From Myxococcales bacterium (GTDB lineage Bacteria > Myxococcota_A > Polyangia > Polyangiales > Polyangiaceae): 64,000 nt of DNA. This document shows, one piece after another, positions 34,476 through 44,983 of the stretch. Both the position numbers and the translations under genes were made by a program. Position 1 is the stretch's first letter; every line of letters begins with the position of its first letter. The stretch covers positions 806,001-870,000 of the forward strand of contig JADJQX010000007.1 of the NCBI GenBank assembly GCA_016712525.1, read 5' to 3'. Below the pieces are notes generated by a model. That model did not search any database and had not been told where the DNA came from. It worked only from the letters and a program-made list of their open reading frames with translations.

Positions 34476-35768
34476 ATGCTGGTAAACATGTTTGCTCGTT
34501 CAACCACTTCATCGATTGTTGCGTTGGGGCTCCTCTTTGCCGCGTCGTCGGCGCGCGCCGACGAGGCTCCGCCCGCGGGTGCTGCTCCTGCCGCGCCGGC
34601 GCCCCCGGGAGCGCCCGTGAGAGCGGGCACGGCCGAGCCGCCCCGTGCCTCTGCGCCCGCCGCCGATTCCAAAGGCGTGAGTGAGGCGATCGTGGCCAAG
34701 GGGCCGGTGCTGAGGATCCCTCGAGGCGCCGAGGTGCGCGAGGTCGCCCTCGGCTGCGAGGGCCGCGCGGTGCTCGTCGTCGAGTCGCGCGTGTACGTGG
34801 CGTGCGGAGACGACGGGGTGGCCGTGGTCGGGCTCGAGCCGGAGCCCGTCCTCCTCGGGCGCATCCCGACCGACGGCGAGGCCGCGGGCCTCTTCGCGCG
34901 CGCGGGCAAACCCTGGGTCGAGCTCACGCGGACCGAGGCGCGCCCCCTCGGTGCCCTTCGCGCCCTGGGGCCGTTGCCTCCGTCGGTGCAAGCTCCCAGC
35001 GGGGGGCAAGCCGCGCGGACCCCCGAGCCCGCCGAGCGTCCGAAGCTCATCGCGCCCCCTCGGGTCGGCGACGTGACCGAGCTCTCCCTCGGCGGCGCGG
35101 CCTTCCTCACGGTCGGCGATCTCGGCGTCGGGATGCTCGCGGGCGCAGGGATCGGACACAGGTTCGAGGCCCCGTTCGCCTTGCGCGCCGAGGCCCATCC
35201 GATCGCGATCGGCACGGGAAAACAAGGGGCCGTGGGCGCCTTCACGGGCATCGGGCTCGCGTCGATCGACACGACCTTCTTCGAGATCGGCCTCGGCCTC
35301 GGCGCGGGCAAGATCCCGAAGGGCGGCAGCTACGACTATTCGGGCACGGGCACCGCCGTCCAGAGCGATGGCGGCGGCTCGGTCGTGGCCCCCACCTTCG
35401 TGCGCATCGGCGCGCGCGACGGGCTCTACTTCTCGGTGCGCACGAGCATCATCGTCCGTCGGGAGGAGTTCGCCTTCGGCTCGGTGGACGTCGTCGGGCA
35501 GATCCCGGTGGCCGAGCGTTGGGCCCTCGTCGTCCGCGGGGAGGGGGGCAACATGGGCAGCGCGAGCGGCACCGCCTCGATGCGCTACCGCATCACCGAG
35601 ACGCGCGGGGCCGGCGCCGCGTTCGTCCAGGGCGGTGGAGGCTACGCGTACCTCGAAGGGGATCCGCGCTGCGAGACGCGGACCACGGTCGGCGGGAGCT
35701 ACACGTCGTGTTTCACGGCCTCGTACTCGGGGCCGGCGCTCGCCGTCGCCGGGGAGTGGCGCTTCTGA
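34476..35768 (+). CDS. Exported outer-membrane barrel-like protein
   Basis: A 430-aa protein with a signal peptide (residues 1-28, ending SARADE) and an Ala/Pro-rich linker. A propeller-like region (about 65-160) precedes a C-terminal half of alternating hydrophobic strands with Gly and aromatic turns, ending AGEWRF. A terminal Phe is usual for outer-membrane beta barrels folded by BamA. No specific family is assigned. GGGAGGG 4 nt before the ATG sets the start. It is convergent with the P450 gene (3 bp apart). Confidence 0.65.
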   Translation: MLVNMFARSTTSSIVALGLLFAASSARADEAPPAGAAPAAPAPPGAPVRAGTAEPPRASAPAADSKGVSEAIVAKGPVLRIPRGAEVREVALGCEGRAVLVVESRVYVACGDDGVAVVGLEPEPVLLGRIPTDGEAAGLFARAGKPWVELTRTEARPLGALRALGPLPPSVQAPSGGQAARTPEPAERPKLIAPPRVGDVTELSLGGAAFLTVGDLGVGMLAGAGIGHRFEAPFALRAEAHPIAIGTGKQGAVGAFTGIGLASIDTTFFEIGLGLGAGKIPKGGSYDYSGTGTAVQSDGGGSVVAPTFVRIGARDGLYFSVRTSIIVRREEFAFGSVDVVGQIPVAERWALVVRGEGGNMGSASGTASMRYRITETRGAGAAFVQGGGGYAYLEGDPRCETRTTVGGSYTSCFTASYSGPALAVAGEWRF

Positions 35769-35771
35769 CGG

Positions 35772-37175
35772 CTACGCGCGGCGGACGAGCCTTACGGGCA
35801 CGTCGCCCTTCGGCCGGAGCGTCACCTTCGGGTCGAGGACGAGCGGCTTCCCCGGGATGCGCTCCGCGCGGAGCTCGCGCACGAGCATGGCCAGCACGAG
35901 CACGGCCTCCGTGATGGCGAACGTGTTGCCGATGCAGGTGCGCGGACCACCTCCGAACGGGATGTACGCGAGCTTGTGCCGCTCGGGCGCTCCAGGCAGA
36001 AACCTGTTCGGATCGAAGACCTCGGGCTCGGGGAAGAGCTCGGGGTCCCGGTGGAGGAGGAAGGTGCTCACCCCGACGATGGCGCCCTTTCGAATGCGCC
36101 CCTCGGCGATCGTGTCGTCCTCCAAGGCCTGCCGCTCGAACGCCCATGCGGGCGGATAGAGCCGCATCGTCTCGTCGACGACCGCGCGGGTCAGGGCGAG
36201 CTTCGGCACGTCGTCGAACGTCGGGTCGCGATCCCCCAGGACCTCGCGCACCTCGTCGAGCACGCGCGCCTGCCACGCGGGGTGCTCGGCGAGGCCGTAG
36301 AGCGCGAACGCGAGCAGGCTCGCCGTGGTCTCGTGGCCCGCGACCACCAGGGTGAGGGACTCGTCGCGGATCTGTCGGTCGGACATGCGCTCCTTGCCGG
36401 TCTCGTCCGTGGCCGAGAGCAGCATCCCGAGCAGGTCGTCTCCCGGATCGGGCTGCCTTCGTCGCTCGTCGACGATGCGCAGCACGAGGTCGTCGAGCGT
36501 CCTGAGCGCGCGCTTGAAGGCGAGGTTCTTCGGCGTCGGCAGCCACGGGGGCACCCGGACGAGGGCCTCGGCGTAGTCGTTCGTCCACTCGAGGCCGGTC
36601 GTGAGGGCCTCCCCGATGGCGCTCGCCTCGCCCTCGAGATCGACCGAGAAGAGCGCGCGGCCGACGATGGCGAACGTGAGGCGCATCATCGCCTCGTGGA
36701 CGTGCTCGGGGGCTCCGTGAGTGCGCGCCCGATCGAGCATGCGGCGCGTCGACTCGGTCATCGTGCGCGCGAGCTTCGCGAGCTTCTGCCGGTGGAAGGC
36801 GGGCTGCACGAGCCTTCGCTGCCTCTTCCAGAAATCGCCTTCGCTCGTGAGCAGCCCCTGGCCGAACACGACCTTGAGACCGTCGTAGTTTCGGCTCTTC
36901 ACGTACCCTTGGGCGTTGTCGACGAGCACGTGCTTGATGGAGGCCGGAGAGCTCACCAAGACGTAGTGGTGCGGCCCGAACACGAGCCGAACGGCGCCGG
37001 GGTGCGCGGCCTTGGCTTCACCGAAGAGCGCGATGGGATCGTGCCACGCGCGGAGGAGGTGACCGAAATAGGGCACGCGGCTCGTGTACTCGGGCACCTC
37101 GGCGGTGGGGGTGGCCTCGGCCCTCGGGGCGCGGGGGCGGGTCGCTCGAGCGGTGGACGCGGGTGTGGTCGCCAT
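35772..37175 (-). CDS. Cytochrome P450
   Basis: A 467-aa heme monooxygenase. The I-helix AGHETTA, the K-helix ETMRLYPPAW (ExxR) and the heme loop FGGGPRTCIGNTFA with the ligand Cys are intact. The N-terminal CYP pattern KHVLVDNAQGYVKSRNYDG is of the bacterial class resembling CYP102/CYP4-like enzymes. There is no membrane anchor. Redox partners are not adjacent, so it must use shared ferredoxins. GGAGGG precedes the ATG. Two palindromic operators lie between it and the divergent TetR gene, so it is very likely the TetR target. The substrate is unknown. Confidence 0.93.
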   Translation of the reverse strand: MATTPASTARATRPRAPRAEATPTAEVPEYTSRVPYFGHLLRAWHDPIALFGEAKAAHPGAVRLVFGPHHYVLVSSPASIKHVLVDNAQGYVKSRNYDGLKVVFGQGLLTSEGDFWKRQRRLVQPAFHRQKLAKLARTMTESTRRMLDRARTHGAPEHVHEAMMRLTFAIVGRALFSVDLEGEASAIGEALTTGLEWTNDYAEALVRVPPWLPTPKNLAFKRALRTLDDLVLRIVDERRRQPDPGDDLLGMLLSATDETGKERMSDRQIRDESLTLVVAGHETTASLLAFALYGLAEHPAWQARVLDEVREVLGDRDPTFDDVPKLALTRAVVDETMRLYPPAWAFERQALEDDTIAEGRIRKGAIVGVSTFLLHRDPELFPEPEVFDPNRFLPGAPERHKLAYIPFGGGPRTCIGNTFAITEAVLVLAMLVRELRAERIPGKPLVLDPKVTLRPKGDVPVRLVRRA

Positions 37176-37195
37176 GGGGTCCCTCCGGAATGAAT

Positions 37196-37242
37196 GTGAG
37201 GATATCCTCACGTTGTGGATGGAACGTGAGGCAATCCTCACG
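37196..37242. promoter_or_regulatory. Two tandem palindromic operators between P450 and tetR
   Basis: GTGAGGATATCCTCAC (37196-37211) is a perfect 16-bp palindrome. CGTGAGG-N4-CCTCACG (37225-37242) is a second inverted repeat with the same half-site. Centres are 30 bp apart, about three helical turns. A direct repeat ATCCTCACGTTGTG occurs at 37204 and 37234. Position and symmetry fit binding by the neighbouring TetR-family regulator. Confidence 0.75.
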
Positions 37243-37300
37243 TTGTGTCAAGCGCGCCGGTTCGCCGCCGAAGGCGCGGGCGTGGTAGAGCGGCGTCCGC

Positions 37301-37978
37301 GTGACCCACGAGAAGCCGACCGAACGATCCGTTCCCGCGCAAAAGAGGAGCCGCGAGCGCCGCGAGCGCATCCTCGAGGCCGCCGCGCAGGTCTTCGCCG
37401 AGAAGGGGCTCGGCTTCGCGACGATGGAGGCCATCGCCCACGAGGCCGGCACGTCGATAGGCTCGCTCTACCGCTTCTTCCGCGACAAAGAGGCCATCTT
37501 CCAGACCCTCCACGAGGAGCACTTCCAGAAGGCGCGCGCGTTCCTCACGGAGGTCGTCACCGCCGAGGACTTGTCGGCACCCTGGGACACGCTCGTGCGT
37601 CGTGTGCTCGGGGCCATCTTCTCGTTCACGCTCGCCGATCCGGCGTTCCGCGCGGTGTGGGCGAGCATGAGCTTCACGGGCGCCATGGTCGTCGAGGGTC
37701 AGGCGGAGAATCGGGCGATCGCGCAGTCGATCGCGCCCCTGCTCGGCCAGGTCTTCCCGAAGCTCCCCGACGCGCGGCGGCTGCCGGTCACCACGCTGCT
37801 CGTCGAGATCGTGAGCGCCATGACGCTCGTCGCGGCGCAGCGCGAGGGCGCCGAGCGCGAGGCCATCGTCACCGAGTGCCAGGACCTCGTCGTACGCTAC
37901 CTCGCGCCGTACGCGCCGGACTCTGCCGCACCGCGCAAGCCCTCGAAGGCGCGCGCGCGCGTCGCGCGGTCGAGGTAG
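37301..37978 (+). CDS. TetR/AcrR-family transcriptional regulator
   Basis: A 225-aa regulator. The N-terminal helix-turn-helix is clear: RERILEAAAQVFAEKGLGFA, then MEAIAHEAGTSIGSLYRFFRDKEAIF. The remaining helices form the ligand and dimer domain. The GTG start is preceded at 9 nt by TAGAGC. It is divergent from the P450 gene and probably represses it, and perhaps itself, through the two palindromes at 37196-37242. Confidence 0.9.
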   Translation: MTHEKPTERSVPAQKRSRERRERILEAAAQVFAEKGLGFATMEAIAHEAGTSIGSLYRFFRDKEAIFQTLHEEHFQKARAFLTEVVTAEDLSAPWDTLVRRVLGAIFSFTLADPAFRAVWASMSFTGAMVVEGQAENRAIAQSIAPLLGQVFPKLPDARRLPVTTLLVEIVSAMTLVAAQREGAEREAIVTECQDLVVRYLAPYAPDSAAPRKPSKARARVARSR

Positions 37979-38090
37979 CGGCGCTCGCTCACTTTCGGCG
38001 AAGGCCCCTTCCCGAAGCCGGCACGGGCGACTAACAAACGCGTCGAGGCCGGCGTGCCGCGGCCCGTGTCGAAAAGAGTAGGAGGCCCCC

Positions 38091-39755
<1,665 letters not shown>

Positions 39756-39771
39756 CGCGGCGGCCCTCGGG

Positions 39772-40152
39772 CTACTCGCCGATGGGCGGCAGGGACGACG
39801 TCGGGTAGTGCGAGACGCCGACACGGCGCCCGTCGGGATCCCGAAAGTAGAGCGAGTACGGCGTCGAGCCCTCGAGGCTCACGCCGTGCGACGCGAGCTT
39901 TCGGAGGAGCGCCGGCCGGTCGGCCTCGTCGATCGCGAAAATCACGGCTTCCATGCACCCTTCGGGGACCGTGGGCTCGCCGGGCTCCGCGTGCTCCAGC
40001 ATCAGGATGGCCTGCCCGGCGGCGAGCCACTCGCCTCGCGGGGACGTGCGCATGATCGAGAAGCCGAGGAGGTCCTGGTAGAACGCGAGGAGGCGAGGCA
40101 GATCGCGCGTTCGAAAGGCGATGTGGTGGACGTGCACACCCGAGGATCCCAC
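39772..40152 (-). CDS. VOC-superfamily (glyoxalase/dioxygenase-like) protein
   Basis: A 126-aa single VOC module. VHHIAFRTRDLPRLLAFYQD is the first beta-alpha-beta unit with a metal-ligand-type His; the second half ends SLYFRDPDGRRVGVSHYP. Such proteins bind divalent metal and act on small substrates (glyoxalase, fosfomycin-thiol transferase, dioxygenase); the exact reaction is not readable. A GTG start at 40152 with AAGGAG upstream is chosen; a GTG five codons later is possible. It converges with hutU. Confidence 0.8.
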   Translation of the reverse strand: MGSSGVHVHHIAFRTRDLPRLLAFYQDLLGFSIMRTSPRGEWLAAGQAILMLEHAEPGEPTVPEGCMEAVIFAIDEADRPALLRKLASHGVSLEGSTPYSLYFRDPDGRRVGVSHYPTSSLPPIGE

Positions 40153-40247
40153 GCCGGTCGCCCGTCTGTCTCCTTTCCGGCGCGCCGCCCGGCCGGAAGA
40201 GGCAGGTCTTTCGATCGCGTGGCGCCGTCGTGGTAGGAGGGCGTGCC

Positions 40248-41236
40248 ATGTCTCGACAGGTCGTCGTCGCCACCCACGGTCACTGCCTCGACGGGCTCGC
40301 GTCCGCCGCCCTCTTCACGCGCCTCCTCCGCCACGTCGACCCGCGCGAGCTGTCGATCCGCTACTTCGCGATGGGCTACGGACCGGGGAGAACGGCGTCC
40401 CCGAGCACGTGCTGAACGGGGACGAGAACGTCATCCTGGACTACCGCTTCTCGGCGAGCGAAAAGCTCACTTGGTACTTCGATCACCACGTGAGCGCGTT
40501 CGCGACGGAGGCCGAGCGTGTGGCCTTCGCCGAGCGGGTGCGCGCGGGCTCTGTCCCTCGCTTCTTCCACGACGGGGCCTACGGCTCGTGTACGAAGCTC
40601 ATCTCCGACGTCGGCGCGAAGCACTTCGACCTCGATCCGGCCCCGGTGAAGGCCCTCGTCGATTGGGCGGACATGATCGATCGCGCGGCCTTCCCGAGCG
40701 CGAAGATGGCCGTCGAGAAGAAGGAGCCCGTCCTGAAGCTCATGACCGTGGTCGAGCACCTCGGCGACGCGTCGTTCCTCGAGCGCTCCGTGCCCGTCTT
40801 GCTCGAGCACGGCATCGAAGCGCTCGCGGAGCTGCCCCTCGTACGCGGCGCCTATGCTCCTTTCGAGGCCGAGCAGCACAAGTTCGTCGCGCTCGTCGAA
40901 GAGCGCGCCAAGATCGTGGGAGACACCGTTCTCGTCGACCTCACCGAGACCGAGCTCGACACGGCCCCCAAGTTCGTCACCTACGCGCTCTTCCCGAAGA
41001 GCCTCTACTCGGTGGTCGTCACCCGCTCGAAGAAGAAGTGCAAGCTCTCGATCGGCTATAACCCCTGGTGCGGGGTGCCGCGCACCCACGACATCGCCCG
41101 CATCTGCGAGCGCCACGGCGGGGGAGGGCACCCGGTCGTCGGGGCGATTTCCCTGCCATCCGACGAGACCTCGACGGCCAAGGCGCGCGGGCTCGCGTCC
41201 GACATCGCCCTCGAGCTCGCGACGCCCAAGACGTGA
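40248..41236 (+). pseudogene. DHH-family phosphoesterase, split by a single-base frameshift
   Basis: From the ATG at 40248 the product reads VVVATHGHCLDGLASAALFT (DHH motif I type) and FAMGYGPG, then hits a stop at 40415. The rest continues in another frame: ENGVPEHVLNGDENVILDYR, WYFDHHVSAF with the DHH motif, and a C-terminal GGGGHPVVGA as in DHHA1 domains. The break lies in the G4 run at 40385-40388: one more G would rejoin the frames into about 329 aa. The downstream half shows no decay, so a base-calling error or very recent mutation is likelier than an old pseudogene. The family includes oligoribonucleases and exopolyphosphatases. mazG follows after 16 bp. Confidence 0.75.
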
Positions 41237-41252
41237 GAAGGAGGACCGTGTC

Positions 41253-42098
41253 ATGGCACTAGAGAGGTTCGACGAAGACGCCCCGAGGCCCGTACCGAAG
41301 CTCCCCGAACAGGACGGCGCGACCCTCGTGCGCCTCGTCGGGGTGATGCGGCGTTTGCTCGCCGAGGACGGCTGCCCGTGGGATCGCGAGCAGTCGTTCG
41401 AGTCGCTACGAAAGTACGTGCTCGAAGAGGCTTGCGAGGTGATCGACGCCATCGAGTCGAAGGACCGCGCGGCCCTCCGCGAGGAGCTCGGCGACCTCTT
41501 GCTCCAGGTGGTCTTCCAGGCGGAGCTGGGCAGGCGCGAGGGCTCGTTCGCCATCGACGACGTCGTCTCGGGCATCGTCGAGAAGCTCGTCACTCGGCAC
41601 CCGCACGTGTTCGGCGATCTCGAGGCGAACGACGCCGACGAGGTGCTCCGGAACTGGGAGATGCTGAAGGCGAAGGAGAAGGCGGGCCGCGGTATCCTCG
41701 GTGGGGTCCCGAAGAGCCTCCCGGCCCTCACGCGGGCGCAGCGCATCGGCGAGAAGGTCGCCCGTGTCGGGTTCGATTGGGCCGACGAGAAGGGCAGCTT
41801 CGCCAAGGTTCGAGAGGAGGTCGGTGAGCTCGAGGCGGCCCTCCTGGCGGGTGACGCGCACGCCGTCGAAGAGGAGCTGGGGGACGCGCTCTTCGCGCTC
41901 GTGAACCTCTCGCGTCACGCGAAGGTCGACGCCGAGGGCGCCCTCCGGCGGACGATCGACAAGTTTACCCGCCGGTTCGGGCACGTCGAGGCGCGGGTGA
42001 ACGAGGTCCACGGGGGCTTCGGCGAGCCGGGCAAGGGCACGCTGCCCCTCGCCACGTTGGACGGGTACTGGGAAGAGGCGAAGCGGGCCGAGCGCTAA
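41253..42098 (+). CDS. mazG: Nucleoside triphosphate pyrophosphohydrolase MazG
   Basis: MazG hydrolyses (d)NTPs to NMP and pyrophosphate, clearing abnormal nucleotides and modulating ppGpp. Two MazG domains are visible: CPWDREQSFESLRKYVLEEA with EELGDLLLQVVFQA (Mg-binding Glu/Asp), and later VREEVGELEAALL with EEELGDALFALVNLSRH. HVFGDLEANDADEVLRNWE lies between them. The 281-aa length matches full two-domain MazG. GAAGGAGGA upstream fixes the ATG at 41253. Confidence 0.94.
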   Translation: MALERFDEDAPRPVPKLPEQDGATLVRLVGVMRRLLAEDGCPWDREQSFESLRKYVLEEACEVIDAIESKDRAALREELGDLLLQVVFQAELGRREGSFAIDDVVSGIVEKLVTRHPHVFGDLEANDADEVLRNWEMLKAKEKAGRGILGGVPKSLPALTRAQRIGEKVARVGFDWADEKGSFAKVREEVGELEAALLAGDAHAVEEELGDALFALVNLSRHAKVDAEGALRRTIDKFTRRFGHVEARVNEVHGGFGEPGKGTLPLATLDGYWEEAKRAER

Positions 42099-42106
42099 GT
42101 CCCTCC

Positions 42107-42148
42107 GAGCACCGCCGGCGGTGCCCGGAAGCACAGCCGGCGGTGCTC
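42107..42148. repeat. 13-bp perfect inverted repeat after mazG
   Basis: GAGCACCGCCGGC (42107-42119) and GCCGGCGGTGCTC (42136-42148) pair perfectly over a 16-nt loop. The left part also holds its own palindrome GCACCGCCGGCGGTGC. It may end the mazG transcript, but it also covers the place where a -35 for the next gene would lie. Confidence 0.5.
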
Positions 42149-42151
42149 GTG

Positions 42152-42157
42152 TAGGAT
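42152..42157 (+). promoter_or_regulatory. -10-like hexamer TAGGAT
   Basis: TAGGAT ends 6 nt before the ATG at 42164, with no room for a ribosome-binding site. Confidence 0.45.
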
Positions 42158-42163
42158 CGGGGC

Positions 42164-42421
42164 ATGCTGCCCGTGAAGGTCACCGTAGCCGTAGGAAAGA
42201 AGATCGTGTCGCTGGACGAGGTGCGTGACGTCCGCATCAAGCGAGGCTTGGAGGATGCGGCGCGCTCGGTCGGGACCCAGCTCGCCACGCTGCGCTGCGC
42301 GACCCACGGGAAGACGGCCACGGACGTGAGGCTCCACTTCGACGCGGCTGGCAACGGCGATCTCAAGTACGAGTCGTGCTGCGAGGCCCTCGGTCGCGTC
42401 ATCTCGCGCGCCCTCGGCTGA
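42164..42421 (+). CDS. Small conserved-looking hypothetical protein
   Basis: An 85-aa soluble protein: a beta/alpha start, then ATLRCATHGKTATDVRLHFD and YESCCEALGRVIS. Three Cys and two His could bind a metal, but spacing fits no family I know. Codon use is like the neighbours, and the upstream -10-like hexamer supports expression. It converges with rtcA (7 bp apart). Function unknown. Confidence 0.55.
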   Translation: MLPVKVTVAVGKKIVSLDEVRDVRIKRGLEDAARSVGTQLATLRCATHGKTATDVRLHFDAAGNGDLKYESCCEALGRVISRALG

Positions 42422-42428
42422 AGGCTCC

Positions 42429-43463
42429 CTACGCGCCGAAGCGACCGGGGACCTCGACCACGAACGAGCCGCGCGGCTCCTCGGAGACCTCGACGTCGAG
42501 GCCGAGGAAGGCCCGGACCACGGCGCGCTGGGCGTCGAAGTGCGGCGTCGGGCGCACGGTGCGGAAGGTGCCGCCGCGGCCGAGCGCCAGCGGCAACACG
42601 AGCTGGTCGGCGAGGTGCTCGCAGACGGGCACGTCCGCTGCGGCGAGGGCGGCCACGAGCGCCCCCACCGACCCACCGATCCGCTCGGCCGGCGCGCCCT
42701 TCTCTCCGAAGCCCGTGACCACGTGGGTCGCTTGCTCGTAGACGAGGGTCACGACGAGCGCGTTCCCGGGGCCGACGGGATCCCGCACCACCTCGGGCCG
42801 GAGGTCGGCGCGCTTCGAGAGCCCTGCGACGCTCGCAAGCGTCTCGAGCTCGCGGAGCGCGATGTTCGACGGGAGGGCCGACACGATGGCGCGCCCCCGC
42901 TCGGCGAGGCGCTTGCCCGTCTCGAGCAGCTCGATACGCGACGGGCATGCGCCCCCGGCGATGGCGACCTCGACCCGGCCTCCGCCGGCAGGGAAAAAAC
43001 CGGGCCGAACGAGGGTCGCTTCGGCGTGGTACCCGATCTTCGCGAGGGTAGGGAGGAGCGCCTCGGCCACGAACGGAAAAGGAGGCGCCGCCGGGTTGTG
43101 CGTGCCCCCTTCGAGCACGAGGCGCGAAGGGCCTTCGGCGATGGAGAGCGGGAGGAGCACGGTCGCGAGCACGAGCAAACACGAGCCCGCGGTTCCCACC
43201 TTGAAGGTGTGCTCGCCCGCCGTGACCCTCCCCGGCCTGAAGACGAGCTCGGTCGAGCCCATGCGGGCGCCGGTGACGTCCGCGTTCGAGATGGCCTCGG
43301 CGGCGAGGGTCGAGGCGAGGTGCTGGCGGAGGAGGCCCGGTCGCCCGCGCTTCTTTCGGATGTTGGTGATCGTGAAGGGCTTCTGGGTGGCGAGCGAGAG
43401 CGTGAGCGACGAGCGCAGGACCTGCCCGCCGCCCTCTCCCGTGGTGCCGTCGATGGTGATCAT
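42429..43463 (-). CDS. rtcA: RNA 3'-terminal phosphate cyclase
   Basis: RtcA uses ATP to convert RNA 3'-phosphate to a 2',3'-cyclic phosphate through an adenylated histidine. The 344-aa protein begins MITIDGTTGEGGGQVLRSSL, the family signature. RPGLLRQHLASTLAAE and GTAGSCLLVLATVLLPL follow. The catalytic His lies in CEHLADQLVLPLAL near the C terminus. It is the second gene of an operon with rtcB, 46 bp downstream of it. Confidence 0.95.
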   Translation of the reverse strand: MITIDGTTGEGGGQVLRSSLTLSLATQKPFTITNIRKKRGRPGLLRQHLASTLAAEAISNADVTGARMGSTELVFRPGRVTAGEHTFKVGTAGSCLLVLATVLLPLSIAEGPSRLVLEGGTHNPAAPPFPFVAEALLPTLAKIGYHAEATLVRPGFFPAGGGRVEVAIAGGACPSRIELLETGKRLAERGRAIVSALPSNIALRELETLASVAGLSKRADLRPEVVRDPVGPGNALVVTLVYEQATHVVTGFGEKGAPAERIGGSVGALVAALAAADVPVCEHLADQLVLPLALGRGGTFRTVRPTPHFDAQRAVVRAFLGLDVEVSEEPRGSFVVEVPGRFGA

Positions 43464-43509
43464 GGTGGTGGTCCTTCGTTCCTTCGTAGGCGCACCCTCG
43501 CGGGGCGCG

Positions 43510-44724
43510 TCATCCCTTCACGCAGACGACCTGGCGGAGCTCGTGGACGACGTCCACGAGATCGTCCTGCGCCTTCATCACGGCGTCGATGGGTTTGTAG
43601 GCCGCCGGGGTCTCGTCGAGCACGTCGAGGTCCTTGCGGCACTCGATGCCCTTCGTGGCCTCGGCGTGGTCCTCCAGGGAGAAGAGCTCGCGCGCCTTGG
43701 TGCGGCTATGGACACGCCCCGCGCCGTGGCTGCACGACGAGAAGGCGTGAGCGTTCCCCTTTCCACGCACGATGTACGAGCGCGCCCCCATGCTCCCGGG
43801 GATGATGCCGAGATCCCCCGCTCCCGCGCGCACCGCGCCCTTGCGGGTCACGAGCAGGCGCTCGCCGAAGTGGGTCTCCTCGGACACATAGTTGTGGTGG
43901 CAGTTCACCGCGACGTCGCACGTCTCGAAGGGGGGGAGCTTCGGCCAAGCGCGCATCGCGCCGATGGCCGCGTCGAGCATCAACGCTCGGCTCGTGCGAG
44001 CGAAGCGCTGCGCCCACGAGAGCGCGCGGACGTAGTCGTCGAAGTCGGCCGTCCCGGCGTCGAGCCACGCGAGGTCGCGATCGGGGAGGCGGCGGTCGAG
44101 CCGGAGGGCGGTCTCCCGTGCCTTCTCGATGAAGTACTGGCCGATGAGGTTCCCGATCCCGCGCGAGCCCGAGTGCAGCATGACCCACACGCGGTCCTCT
44201 TCATCGAGGCACACCTCGATGAAGTGGTTCCCCGTCCCGAGCGTCCCGAGGTGGGCGAACGAGTTGCCCTTCGCGAGCTTCGGGTGCTTCTCGCAGAGCT
44301 CGGACAGCTCGTCGCGGAGCTCCGCGCGCCACGCCCGCTCGACGACCTTCGGGAGGTCGTGCCACGAGCCCTTGTCGCGCGCGCCAGGCGTACGGCCGTG
44401 GGGGATCTTGGCCTCGATCGCCGCGCGCAGCTCCCCGAGCGAGTCGGGCAGGTGCTCCGCGCGGAGGGTCGTGCGCTGGGCGATCATCCCGCACCCGATG
44501 TCCACGCCGACCGCGGCCGGGAGGATCGCGCTCCGCGTGGGGACGACGCTCCCGACCGTCGCGCCCTTTCCGACGTGCACGTCGGGCATGACCGCGACGA
44601 ACGGCCCGACCACGGGCACCTCGGCGAGGCGTCGCAGCTGCTGCTCGGCCGCGGCGTCGAAGGCGACCCCCGAGACCCACGCGTGGATGGGGACACCCTT
44701 GGTGGTGAGAGTGATGTGACTCAT
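43510..44724 (-). CDS. rtcB: RNA ligase RtcB (3'-phosphate/5'-OH, GTP-dependent)
   Basis: RtcB joins RNA 2',3'-cyclic phosphate or 3'-phosphate ends to 5'-OH ends, repairing cleaved tRNA and rRNA. The 404-aa sequence has MPDVHVGKGATVGSV, VGVDIGCGM (metal Cys), GTLGTGNHFIEV, HSGSRGIGN, NCHHNYV and SCSHGAGR, with the guanylated His in the last. It is the bacterial RtcB of the RNA-repair operon and heads rtcB-rtcA. A sigma54-type promoter lies 26 nt upstream of the start, in keeping with RtcR control known in other bacteria. GAGGAGA is the ribosome-binding site. Confidence 0.96.
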   Translation of the reverse strand: MSHITLTTKGVPIHAWVSGVAFDAAAEQQLRRLAEVPVVGPFVAVMPDVHVGKGATVGSVVPTRSAILPAAVGVDIGCGMIAQRTTLRAEHLPDSLGELRAAIEAKIPHGRTPGARDKGSWHDLPKVVERAWRAELRDELSELCEKHPKLAKGNSFAHLGTLGTGNHFIEVCLDEEDRVWVMLHSGSRGIGNLIGQYFIEKARETALRLDRRLPDRDLAWLDAGTADFDDYVRALSWAQRFARTSRALMLDAAIGAMRAWPKLPPFETCDVAVNCHHNYVSEETHFGERLLVTRKGAVRAGAGDLGIIPGSMGARSYIVRGKGNAHAFSSCSHGAGRVHSRTKARELFSLEDHAEATKGIECRKDLDVLDETPAAYKPIDAVMKAQDDLVDVVHELRQVVCVKG

Positions 44725-44750
44725 GGCTGTTCTCCTCGCGGAGCCCTATC

Positions 44751-44765
44751 GCACGGGCCATGCCA
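44751..44765 (-). promoter_or_regulatory. Sigma54-type (-24/-12) promoter of rtcBA
   Basis: On the minus strand TGGCATGGCCCGTGC matches TGGCACG-N4-TTGC with two mismatches; the invariant GG and GC are 10 bp apart as required. It ends 26 nt before the rtcB ATG. rtcBA is a classic sigma54/RtcR operon, which supports the call. No rtcR gene is in the window. Confidence 0.6.
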
Positions 44766-44783
44766 CGCGGTGTCGCGCCCCGA

Positions 44784-44796
44784 TAAGCGAATGATT
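44784..44796 (-). promoter_or_regulatory. Possible IHF site upstream of rtcBA
   Basis: On the minus strand AATCATTCGCTTA fits WATCAR-N4-TTR with one mismatch, about 20 bp above the -24 element, in an AT-rich stretch. IHF bending commonly helps sigma54 activators; this is inference. Confidence 0.35.
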
Positions 44797-44983
44797 TTCA
44801 ACGGTTAAGTCTTTCTTGGGCGCGCGTGGTTTTATAGAATCAGCGAGCATTTATCGAATGGGATAGGGATCGGATCAGGTTCGCGAACGCCACGCGTGGC
44901 TGCTGCTGCGGGGCACGATCGAAATGCGCGTCGAAGGCGCTTGCATGCGGGAGGGGGTTCGACTATCTCCCTTCGGGCCCGAC

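Noticed and set aside
37979..38090. hut operon around hutU
   Set aside because: Neighbours are a TetR regulator and a VOC protein; no other histidine-breakdown gene is present within the window.
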